64,000 bases of DNA from Bryobacterales bacterium (lineage in GTDB: Bacteria; Acidobacteriota; Terriglobia; Bryobacterales; Bryobacteraceae): NCBI GenBank assembly GCA_016789745.1, contig JAEUQF010000084.1, positions 1 through 64,000 of the forward strand, read 5' to 3'. Below are positions 41,888 through 48,734 of this stretch, piece after piece. The notes beneath the pieces were generated by a model. It was not told the origin of the DNA. It did no database searches and saw nothing but the letters and a program-made list of their open reading frames with translations. A program made the translations under genes and the position numbers. The number at the start of each line of letters is the position of its first letter. The first letter of the stretch is position 1.

Positions 41888-44749
41888 TCAGTGTACCCAC
41901 CACACACCGGAGTGCCAACCGCGGGCGTTAAACGCGACTCGATCCCGAGAAACGGTTAGCCCCAGGTGATACTTCGGAACCCCCTGCAGGTTCAGATGGA
42001 AGTGATGGAAGTGTTGCACCGGCTCACTGGCGCCAATCGGTAGCTTAGTGGTAGCGTCCAGCTTTTGCGTCCACAGGCAAAGATAACCATCGTGGCGCGA
42101 AAAGAAATAGAGCCGCCGGCCGTCCGGTGCCCAGTCCGCATGACTCGCCGCCACCGTGCTGGCGGACTGCCAGTCCTGGAACGGGATCTCCACCGGTCCT
42201 CGAAACGGAGCAATGTAGCTGACGACCGCCGCATCGCCGCGCTGTACGCCGATGACGAGCCAGCGTTGGTCTGGAGAGAATCGGACGAACCGAAGCATTG
42301 CACCAGGCAGGTGCAGGATCGGAGTTCGCGAAACTTCGCCGGCTGCGGTTTGGAGAAGGACACGTGAAGGTTCGGACTTCGATCGGGAAAGCAGGTACTG
42401 GCCGTCGGGCGAAATCTCGATCGGCTCACCGCTCACCGGGATTGTTGCGGCAGATGCCCCGTGGTTGGCCGTGATCCGCACACCCGCCGCGGGCTCCAAT
42501 TCGTCGTAGATGGCGTAGAAGCGGCCGCCAGAGCTCTGGCGCATCCACATGCCTATACCCTTTCTGGTCGTGATCTCGTGCTCGGTTCCGGTGTCCAGGT
42601 CCCTGCGCCTCACCGAGGTCTGGCGCCCGTTGAGGTGCGAATACACCAGGCTGGCGCCGTCGGGCGATATGTGGGGATTCAGTGTCCCGGAGTGGAGGTT
42701 TGTATGGACGCGCAGTTCTCGTGACAACCGCCGCGGGTTTTCCACGGTGGGCACGCTCCAGATCTCAGCCTTCGTCGTGTTGCTGACGAACAACAGCTGC
42801 CCATCGGGTCCGCAGACCGGATTCGATTGATTGTCCGCTCCCAAGAGAGTTCGCTTGGGAGGCCCGGTGAACTGCGCACTCCGAAGCGAGAAGGGGGCAT
42901 CCATGATGGACGTGATGCTCCCCTGGTAGTGCTGAAAAACCAGCCGGCCATCGGGGAGCCAGCACTGCGGCACAATCCTCTCGAACTCGAACCGGTAACC
43001 TCCGCGCAGGTGGGCGGGAAGCGGACGGACGCGCATAGCCGGCCCATCTTCCATGGCGGCGACCCACCAGCTTTCCTCGCCGCGCCGGCTTCCCAAAGAG
43101 GAAAACAGCAGGAAGCGGCTGTCGGGGCTCCAAACTGGGGCGAAGGTTCGTGGTATTTCGGGGCGGAAGCGACGTGGCGTTCCTCCCCCGGCTGGCATCA
43201 TGTACAACGCACCAACATTCGATCCGGATTCGTACCCGGCGCCCTCCGGATCCGTTTCGAAGGCGAGCCACTTTCCGTCGGGGGAGTAGCGGGGTTTGCG
43301 TCCCAACGGCGCAAGCCATTGCTCGGCCCCCCCGGATGGCCTGACCCGGTAGATACCTCCTCTCCCGCGTACGGAACGGAAAGCGATCCACTGCCCATCC
43401 GGGGATACGTTCGGGGCGCGATCGTCTGCTTCGTCGAACGTTAATCTCCGAGGCTCGCCATCGGGAAGGTCCTGTACCCAGATGTCCAGGCCCTCGCCGG
43501 GTCCAGCTTGCGCCGCGTAGGTTACCCATCTGCCGTCGGGCGAGAATGCCGGTTCGATTGCCGTCACCGATGAGTGCGACAGCAGCCGCATCTGCGTAGG
43601 ACCCACGGCCGGCCGCTGCCCTACCCAGCGCAGGCCCCATCCCGCCGCGGCCGCGAGTCCGGCCATGGCCGCAATACGAGCAGGGCGGAGCCACCACCGC
43701 CCAAAGCCGCCCCGGATGAACCGCCTCACTTCATCTCTCCGTGGTAACGCGGTTAACTGAGCTTGCAGTTCCGAGGCACTGTTGAATCGCTGGGCGGGAT
43801 TCTTCTCCAGGCAACGCGCAATCAGGGCGCGCAGCTCCCGTGACACGCCCTCGATTGGCCGTGGAGCGAGATGGAGTATGGCTCCCATCGTCGCGGCCGG
43901 AGTCTCTCCTTGAAACGGGCGTTCGCCCGTTGCCAACTCCTGCAGCATGGCTCCAAACGAGAAGACGTCGGAGCGAGCGTCAGGCCTCTGTCCCTGGACC
44001 TGCTCGGGCGAAAGATAAGCCACGGTTCCGCGGATAGTCTGTCCCGTGAATGTACTGGAGTCATTGGTCTCCGGGTGGAGCGAGCGCGACAGGCCGAAAT
44101 CGAGAAGTTTGACGCAACCCTCGCGATCGAGCATCACGTTACCTGGTTTAAGGTCGCCATGAACAATGCCGGCGCGGTGTGCAGCGGCAAGCCCATCGGC
44201 TATTTGCAGAGCGATTCCGGCAAGTTGCGCGGAAAGCAGGGGGCCTTGTCGCAACCGCTGTGCCAGCGTCTCGCCATCAATACATTCCATGACTAGGTAC
44301 GCCGTACCTTCTGCCTCTCCGAAGCCAAGTACCTCAACGACGTTTGGATGGCGTATCGCCTTCATGGCGCGGCACTCGCGCTCCAGGTGGCCGCGATCCT
44401 CCTGGCCGGAAGCGAAGACCTTGAGGGCCACTACCCGGCCCGACTCGGAATCGACCGCCCGATAAACCAAACCGACGCCCCCCCGCCCAAGCAAGGCGTC
44501 CAGGCGATAGCTGCCCAGCCGTTGTCCCAGGTGGTACTCCTCTTCCAGCGCGCTTAGAATGCATTGCACGGTGCGGAAGCCCTGAGGAGCAGGTCTCTCG
44601 TGCGCTGCAAGCAGCGAAAGCAACTCGCCCAGCAGTTCGTCGTCCCCGGCGCACTCCCGCCGTAGGAAAGGGATGCGCTGCGACGAGGCCAGTTCGAGCG
44701 CGCGCGTCAGCAGATCCTCAATCCGCTCCCACCTCTCCGGATTTATCAT
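41888..44749 (-). CDS. Membrane Ser/Thr protein kinase with C-terminal PD40 propeller
   Basis: About 953 residues. An N-terminal helical segment (E-R-I-E-D-L-L) precedes a Hanks-type kinase domain at about 75-335: glycine loop G-R-G-G-V-G-L-V-Y, V-A-L-K-V-F with the ATP-anchoring Lys, catalytic H-G-D-L-K-P-G-N (Gly where most have Arg), D-F-G-L-S and Y-L-S-P-E-Q. One membrane segment follows near 365, then TolB/PD40 blades such as F-S-P-D-G-R-W-V-T-Y and V-S-P-D-G-Q-W-I-A-F, presumably extracytoplasmic and ligand- or stress-sensing. ATG 44749 overlaps the sigma-factor stop as ATGA; the open frame to a TTG at 44794 is rejected. It may regulate the coupled sigma factor, which is inference. Confidence 0.9.
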   Translation of the reverse strand: MINPERWERIEDLLTRALELASSQRIPFLRRECAGDDELLGELLSLLAAHERPAPQGFRTVQCILSALEEEYHLGQRLGSYRLDALLGRGGVGLVYRAVDSESGRVVALKVFASGQEDRGHLERECRAMKAIRHPNVVEVLGFGEAEGTAYLVMECIDGETLAQRLRQGPLLSAQLAGIALQIADGLAAAHRAGIVHGDLKPGNVMLDREGCVKLLDFGLSRSLHPETNDSSTFTGQTIRGTVAYLSPEQVQGQRPDARSDVFSFGAMLQELATGERPFQGETPAATMGAILHLAPRPIEGVSRELRALIARCLEKNPAQRFNSASELQAQLTALPRRDEVRRFIRGGFGRWWLRPARIAAMAGLAAAAGWGLRWVGQRPAVGPTQMRLLSHSSVTAIEPAFSPDGRWVTYAAQAGPGEGLDIWVQDLPDGEPRRLTFDEADDRAPNVSPDGQWIAFRSVRGRGGIYRVRPSGGAEQWLAPLGRKPRYSPDGKWLAFETDPEGAGYESGSNVGALYMMPAGGGTPRRFRPEIPRTFAPVWSPDSRFLLFSSLGSRRGEESWWVAAMEDGPAMRVRPLPAHLRGGYRFEFERIVPQCWLPDGRLVFQHYQGSITSIMDAPFSLRSAQFTGPPKRTLLGADNQSNPVCGPDGQLLFVSNTTKAEIWSVPTVENPRRLSRELRVHTNLHSGTLNPHISPDGASLVYSHLNGRQTSVRRRDLDTGTEHEITTRKGIGMWMRQSSGGRFYAIYDELEPAAGVRITANHGASAATIPVSGEPIEISPDGQYLLSRSKSEPSRVLLQTAAGEVSRTPILHLPGAMLRFVRFSPDQRWLVIGVQRGDAAVVSYIAPFRGPVEIPFQDWQSASTVAASHADWAPDGRRLYFFSRHDGYLCLWTQKLDATTKLPIGASEPVQHFHHFHLNLQGVPKYHLGLTVSRDRVAFNARGWHSGVWWVH

Positions 44750-45288
44750 CGAAGCGTCATTTCTCTCGTCAGCCAAGCCTTGGCCGTAATCCAATGCCGT
44801 TTTACAGTTGCCGGGGAGACGTTAAGGTAGGCGGCGGTTTCGGCGATCGTGAGACCGCCGAAGATCCGGATCTCCACCACACGGCTCGCCTCAGGGTGAA
44901 TCTCTTCGAGCCGCCGCAGGGCCTGGTCGATTGCGAGAACATCGACCAAAGCACCGCAGGTTTGTACCTCGGCTTCATCCAGACTAACCAGTAGCGTCGC
45001 GCTCGCCCCACGTTTCAAGGTGCTGCGACGACGCCCGGCCTCCGCAAGGACGCGCCGCATGGCAAAGGAGGCGGCCCCGAAGAACTGGGCACGGCTCTGA
45101 AACCGGAAATCCTTCCAACCGGCAAGGCGGATATAGGCCTCGTGCACCAGAGCTGTCGGCTGTAGCGAATGGTTCGCTCCCTCGCGTCGCAGGAATTGCG
45201 CCGCCAATCGCCGCAGTTCGGCATACAAGCCGGCGGTCAACTCTGGAATGTCTTCACCGCGACTTAACGAGAGAGGCTCTGTTATCAC
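44746..45288 (-). CDS. ECF-type RNA polymerase sigma factor, Sig-70_X6 group
   Basis: 180 residues. Region 2 includes L-Y-A-E-L-R-R-L-A-A-Q-F-L and L-V-H-E-A-Y-I-R-L, followed by F-F-G-A-A-S-F-A-M-R-R; region 4 has L-T-I-A-E-T-A-A-Y-L-N-V-S-P-A-T-V-K-R-H-W as the -35-binding helix-turn-helix. The group is known to be encoded next to PD40-kinases in acidobacteria. The start is GTG at 45288 with no clear ribosome-binding site. Its stop overlaps the kinase start (ATGA), so the two are made in a fixed ratio. No separate anti-sigma factor is present, so the kinase may fill that role. It is a candidate activator of the downstream array. Confidence 0.9.
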   Translation of the reverse strand: MITEPLSLSRGEDIPELTAGLYAELRRLAAQFLRREGANHSLQPTALVHEAYIRLAGWKDFRFQSRAQFFGAASFAMRRVLAEAGRRRSTLKRGASATLLVSLDEAEVQTCGALVDVLAIDQALRRLEEIHPEASRVVEIRIFGGLTIAETAAYLNVSPATVKRHWITAKAWLTREMTLR

Positions 45289-45434
45289 AGGCGTTAAACC
45301 TGGGGCTCGCCAGCTTAGATTTTGCGTTACTACTTGGGCGAGTCTAACACGAACGCGCCGCGAAAAGTCTGCTGATTCCTGGATTGCACATTGCGCCGAT
45401 TTGGCGACAACTGTCAGCCGGTTTGGGTCGTCTT
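45289..45434. other. Promoter-bearing intergenic stretch before the sigma-factor gene
   Basis: About 146 bases between the sigma-factor GTG and the first RepA remnant. A minus-strand promoter for the sigma factor should lie here, but I cannot point to convincing -35/-10 boxes. On the plus strand, AGCCGGTTTGGG at about 45416-45427 resembles the array leader core but is in the opposite orientation, so it is probably chance. Confidence 0.35.
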
Positions 45435-45563
45435 TCAGTCCCCAACGACCTTAAGGCTATCGAGCTGATGGGCGCTTCCCGGCCGTACTGCGCCGAGTCG
45501 ATACCGCTTTTCGGCGACTTGGGTCTTGCTGGTCAAATCGGGACAACGGATTGCTTGCGCCTT
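45435..45563 (+). pseudogene. Short RepA-like remnant
   Basis: One reading frame gives S-V-P-N-D-L-K-A-I-E-L-M-G-A-S and then S-I-P-L-F-G-D-L-G-L-A-G-Q-I-G, which correspond to two neighbouring blocks of the intact RepA-like protein (P-I-P-T-D-I-Q-A-V-K-V-F-A-G-A-P and R-I-P-L-F-G-D-F-G-L-T-A-Q-L-G) with about 20 intervening residues lost. The match is more diverged than that of the pseudogene at 24579, so this is a separate, older fragment. It lies just left of the tRNA-Thr fragment. Confidence 0.5.
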
Positions 45564-45757
45564 CAGACGGGAGGGCGATCATACACAAAAGGCGATGCAC
45601 GCTCCCCCCCGACGAGACTCTTGGACCGCGACTATTGGGACCTGTGTAGCTGTAGGTGGCGGCCACCCAAATTAGAGATGTGTCGTAAAAGGTAAAGGCG
45701 ACCATTTCTGGCCGCCTGCTATTCGTGCGTATCTTGCTGACACAGCTTCAGATATTC

Positions 45758-45802
45758 TGGAGCCACCCGCCGGGACCGAACCGGCGACCTGCTGATTACG
45801 AA
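45758..45802 (-). tRNA. 3' part of a tRNA-Thr gene (anticodon CGT loop to CCA), att-like
   Basis: On the minus strand 45 bases read as anticodon loop TTCGTAA, 3' anticodon stem TCAGC, variable AGGTC, perfect T-arm GCCGG-TTCGGTC-CCGGC, 3' acceptor strand GGGTGGC, then T73 and encoded CCA. The 5' half (D-arm and 5' acceptor strand) is not present beyond the anticodon loop; the sequence there does not complete the stems. A segment running from the anticodon loop to CCA is what tyrosine-integrase elements leave as an attachment site (attL or attR) when they insert into a tRNA gene. It cannot make a working tRNA. Confidence 0.7.
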
Positions 45803-46063
45803 ACAACTCGCTCAACGCAAATCGTTGAAAACTATGGTCAGGGTGGTTCGCTTGCACCGCGATTAGGGCGGGATGCGGCGGAAGTTGAACAGGTTTCTGA
45901 ACAGGTTGCCGCGCCTACCGTGCTTACCTCGGCGGAAGTTGAACAGGTTGGCTGCCGGCAGGTCAACCGAGGGCTGGAACGGGCCGGATCTGTCCTGGCT
46001 GGGGTGTTGCCGGAGGTTCGGATATCCAAACGACGGTTGCGCCAAGCTGAAAGCATTCAGTTG

Positions 46064-46900
46064 GTGCGGGAACGCCGCGACCGGGCTACCCAACAACTGG
46101 GTTTCGCCTCTCGACCTTTCGTGCTGTGCGGCCTCCCTGTACGGCATCCGCCACCATCAACCCTGCTCTATGAACGTCGTAACGGACTCTTTACCTTGCA
46201 AGTAACCGGCCATCCTGATTTCGGGCTGCCCTCCGGGCAGGACCGTCTCGTGCCGATCTTCCTGGCCACCCTTGCTGTGCGGCAGCAGAGCCAGACGATT
46301 CGTTTCCGGTCTGCTTCGGAGATGCTCGATACCTTTGGACTTGCAAGGGGCGGGAAGGAGTACCGCCGCCTGATCGTCGCTTTTGAGCGTATCTTCGGTG
46401 CGACCATCTTTTTCGGGACCGACTCAACTCGTCAGCATTCCCGAGTAATCCAGCGATCCCGGTTCAACTTCTTCCGCGAGGCGCAGATCTGGTACAACCG
46501 GAGTTCGTCTCAACTGGCCATCTCGGAGGAATTCGAGAACGTCATCGTCCTGAGCGACGAGTTCTATCAGGAGATCATGGCCCATCCGATCCCGACGGAC
46601 ATCCAGGCGGTGAAGGTTTTTGCTGGCGCGCCGGCCGTACTCGACCTGTTCATGTGGCTCAGCTATCGCTGCTTCACCGCAAAGGGGGATGAGCGCATTC
46701 CTCTGTTCGGGGATTTCGGCCTCACGGCGCAATTGGGATCGGTGGAGTACAGTCGACCTCGACGATTTCGGGGAATGCTGGAGCAGTGGCTTGGTCAGAT
46801 TCGAACGGTATGGCCGCAGTGTCCGGCGCAGATCTGTTCGGACGGCCGGTACTTGTGTATCCGTTCGGCCCAAGCGGTGCTGTCTCAGCCCACCGTTTGA
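46064..46900 (+). CDS. Plasmid-type RepA-like protein
   Basis: About 278 residues, cytoplasmic. Landmarks: L-V-P-I-F-L-A-T-L-A-V-R-Q-Q-S-Q-T, F-G-T-D-S-T-R, S-E-E-F-E-N, H-P-I-P-T-D-I, L-S-Y-R and I-P-L-F-G-D-F-G-L-T-A-Q-L-G with W-P-Q-C-P-A near the end. This resembles the plasmid-encoded RepA family (Pfam Plasmid_RepA) seen on chromosomes of acidobacteria. The frame is open from 45725, but that region overlaps the tRNA-Thr fragment. The GTG at 46064 aligns with the ATG of the pseudogene copy at 24579 and is chosen. There is no obvious origin or partition gene, so it is probably a remnant of an integrated element. Whether it still acts in replication cannot be told. Confidence 0.65.
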   Translation: MRERRDRATQQLGFASRPFVLCGLPVRHPPPSTLLYERRNGLFTLQVTGHPDFGLPSGQDRLVPIFLATLAVRQQSQTIRFRSASEMLDTFGLARGGKEYRRLIVAFERIFGATIFFGTDSTRQHSRVIQRSRFNFFREAQIWYNRSSSQLAISEEFENVIVLSDEFYQEIMAHPIPTDIQAVKVFAGAPAVLDLFMWLSYRCFTAKGDERIPLFGDFGLTAQLGSVEYSRPRRFRGMLEQWLGQIRTVWPQCPAQICSDGRYLCIRSAQAVLSQPTV

Positions 46901-46955
46901 CTTAGCGTTCATTATTGGCTACTGTGAAGGCGATAATGTGCCATATATAGGACAT
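46897..46955 (+). promoter_or_regulatory. Promoter and operator of hipBA
   Basis: TTGACT (46897-46902) and TACTGT (46920-46925) are separated by 17 bases. Just downstream, ATGTGCC-ATATATA-GGACAT (46936-46955) is an almost perfect inverted repeat with a 7-base AT spacer, four bases before the hipB ATG at 46959. AGGA at 46949-46952 doubles as the ribosome-binding site. The arrangement fits autorepression by HipB. Confidence 0.6.
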
Positions 46956-46958
46956 GCC

Positions 46959-47312
46959 ATGAAGGGCCCTCTCACCGCACCACTTCTCCCCCTACCTGTA
47001 TTGCGGGCTCTCCGCAAGCTCGGCCAGGATATCCGCGACGCGCGCCGGCGACGGCGCATCCCCGTCGCAATTCTCGCTGAGCGGGCATCTATCAGCCGCA
47101 CGACGCTGAACCGGATTGAAAAGGGTGGTGCGGCCGTGTCTGTCGGGAACTATGCCACGGTACTCTTTGCTCTCGGGCTAGTTGACCGCCTGGCAGCGCT
47201 GGCCGACGCGTCCCAGGACACGCTTGGCCGGCAGTTGGAAGAAGAACACCTCCCGAAGCGCATCCGCCTCTCCAACCCCCGCAAAGCCAAGCAGCCTAAA
47301 GGGGCTCAGTGA
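46959..47312 (+). CDS. hipB: HipB-like antitoxin, XRE-family DNA-binding protein
   Basis: 117 residues. The helix-turn-helix lies in the middle: L-G-Q-D-I-R-D-A-R-R-R-R-R-I-P, A-I-L-A-E-R-A-S-I-S-R-T-T-L-N-R-I-E-K-G. The C-terminus is basic (K-R-I-R-L-S-N-P-R-K-A-K-Q-P-K). It would bind the palindrome just upstream and neutralise HipA. The frame is open from 46620 but that part belongs to the wrong frame of the RepA-like gene; ATG 46959 follows AGGA. Its TGA overlaps the start of hipA (GTGATG). Toxin/antitoxin genes are common beside integration sites, as here. Confidence 0.85.
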   Translation: MKGPLTAPLLPLPVLRALRKLGQDIRDARRRRRIPVAILAERASISRTTLNRIEKGGAAVSVGNYATVLFALGLVDRLAALADASQDTLGRQLEEEHLPKRIRLSNPRKAKQPKGAQ

Positions 47313-48565
47313 TGGACCGCGAAGTCTGCGTTTATGTCGACCTGCAAGGCACCACCTATCTCGTCGGCCGCCTGTGGGCGCGTTTGCGCAAAGACAGGGA
47401 AACGGCGACTTTTGAGTACGACAGGAGTTGGCTTGCACATGGGGAGCGCTTCTCGCTGGAACCGGCCCTGAAACTCGGGCCAGGTCCGTTTCACACTGCC
47501 GCGGACAGACCACTGTTCGGGGCCATCGGTGACTCAGCGCCGGACCGATGGGGCCGCGTCCTGATGCGGCGCGCCGAGCGGCGGCGGGCAGAACGCGAGG
47601 GCAGAACTCCCAGAACCGTTCGGGAGATTGACTTCCTTCTGCTGGTTGATGACGAAGCGCGCCAAGGTGCGCTCCGATTCTCCGACAAGGAAGGTGGTCC
47701 ATTTCTCGCAGACCAATCACCCCACAGGATTCCACCGCTCGTGGAACTTCCGCGGCTTCTGTCGGCCGCCGAGCATGTGATTGCCGATCAGGACAGCGAC
47801 GAAGACCTGCGATTGCTACTTGCGCCGGGATCGTCGCTGGGCGGTGCCCGCCCAAAGGCTTCGGTGCGCGACAGCGATGGTCATCTTCTGATCGCGAAGT
47901 TTCCCAACAAGGCAGATGAGGTCAATACGGTGGTGTGGGAAGCCGTGGCGCTGACACTTGCCGGCAAAGCCGGAATTTCGGTTTCGCCATGGCGCATGGA
48001 AACCATCGGCACCAAGCCTGTGCTGCTTCTGCGCCGCTTCGACCGCCAAGCCGGCATGCGCATACCGTTCCTGTCGGCAATGAGCATGCTCGATTCACGG
48101 GATAACGAGGCGCACAGCTATTTCGAATTTGTGGATGTACTACGCCAGCATGGCGCCGAGCCCAAGCGGGACATGCACGCACTCTGGCGACGCATTGTGT
48201 TCAGCATCCTGATCTCAAACACGGACGACCACCTGCGCAATCATGGCTTCCTGTGGGCGGGATCATCTGGCTGGAAGCTTTCGCCGGCTTACGACCTAAA
48301 CCCGGTTCCTGCAGATGTGAAGCCCAGAGTCCTGACAACCGCAATCGATCTGGAGGATGGGACGGCGTCGTTAAAGCTGGCGTACGACGTTGCCTCGTAC
48401 TTTGAGTTGAAGCCGGCCGAGGCGCGTGCCATGGCGCGTGAGGTCGGGACAGTGGTGGTCGACTGGCGGAAGGAAGCCGCCCGTTTCGGACTACATAACT
48501 CGGAGATGGATCGGATGGAGTCAGCTTTTGAACATGCCGATCTGAAGTTAGCTTTGGCCAGCTAG
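47312..48565 (+). CDS. hipA: HipA-like Ser/Thr kinase toxin
   Basis: 417 residues. N-terminal subdomain V-C-V-Y-V-D-L-Q-G, with the family F-G-A-I-G-D-S-A-P-D-R-W-G near residue 70. The nucleotide-binding loop region reads G-S-S-L-G-G-A-R-P-K, and the catalytic part has S-N-T-D-D-H-L-R-N-H and the metal-binding L-S-P-A-Y-D-L-N-P. These correspond to the HipA-C kinase motifs, so it should phosphorylate a target such as glutamyl-tRNA synthetase and induce growth arrest. Starts at ATG 47312 (a GTG at 47309 precedes it), overlapping hipB, which suggests antitoxin-first, coupled translation. Length is normal for the family, and no key residue is obviously missing. Confidence 0.88.
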   Translation: MDREVCVYVDLQGTTYLVGRLWARLRKDRETATFEYDRSWLAHGERFSLEPALKLGPGPFHTAADRPLFGAIGDSAPDRWGRVLMRRAERRRAEREGRTPRTVREIDFLLLVDDEARQGALRFSDKEGGPFLADQSPHRIPPLVELPRLLSAAEHVIADQDSDEDLRLLLAPGSSLGGARPKASVRDSDGHLLIAKFPNKADEVNTVVWEAVALTLAGKAGISVSPWRMETIGTKPVLLLRRFDRQAGMRIPFLSAMSMLDSRDNEAHSYFEFVDVLRQHGAEPKRDMHALWRRIVFSILISNTDDHLRNHGFLWAGSSGWKLSPAYDLNPVPADVKPRVLTTAIDLEDGTASLKLAYDVASYFELKPAEARAMAREVGTVVVDWRKEAARFGLHNSEMDRMESAFEHADLKLALAS

Positions 48566-48734
48566 CCAGCCTGACGGGCGATGGGTGCGCCACGTCTCTC
48601 ATGTAAATCTTGACCATGTCCTGGCCCAGGTTGTGGTTGATCACGTGATTAACCTTGTGGTCCATTGGCGATCCGCGCACTGATCACCACCCCCTCTTCA
48701 GGCAGCGCGGACAGCAGACGCTGCTGCCGCCCAG

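Noticed and set aside
45416..45427. Fourth leader-motif copy near the sigma-factor gene
   Set aside because: The AGCCGGTTTGGG string lies on the plus strand, opposite to the sigma factor, lacks the second block and has no gene start at the right distance.
45725..46063. GTG at 45725 as the start of the RepA-like gene
   Set aside because: The added 113 codons run through the tRNA-Thr fragment and have no counterpart in the pseudogene copy, whose ATG aligns with GTG 46064.
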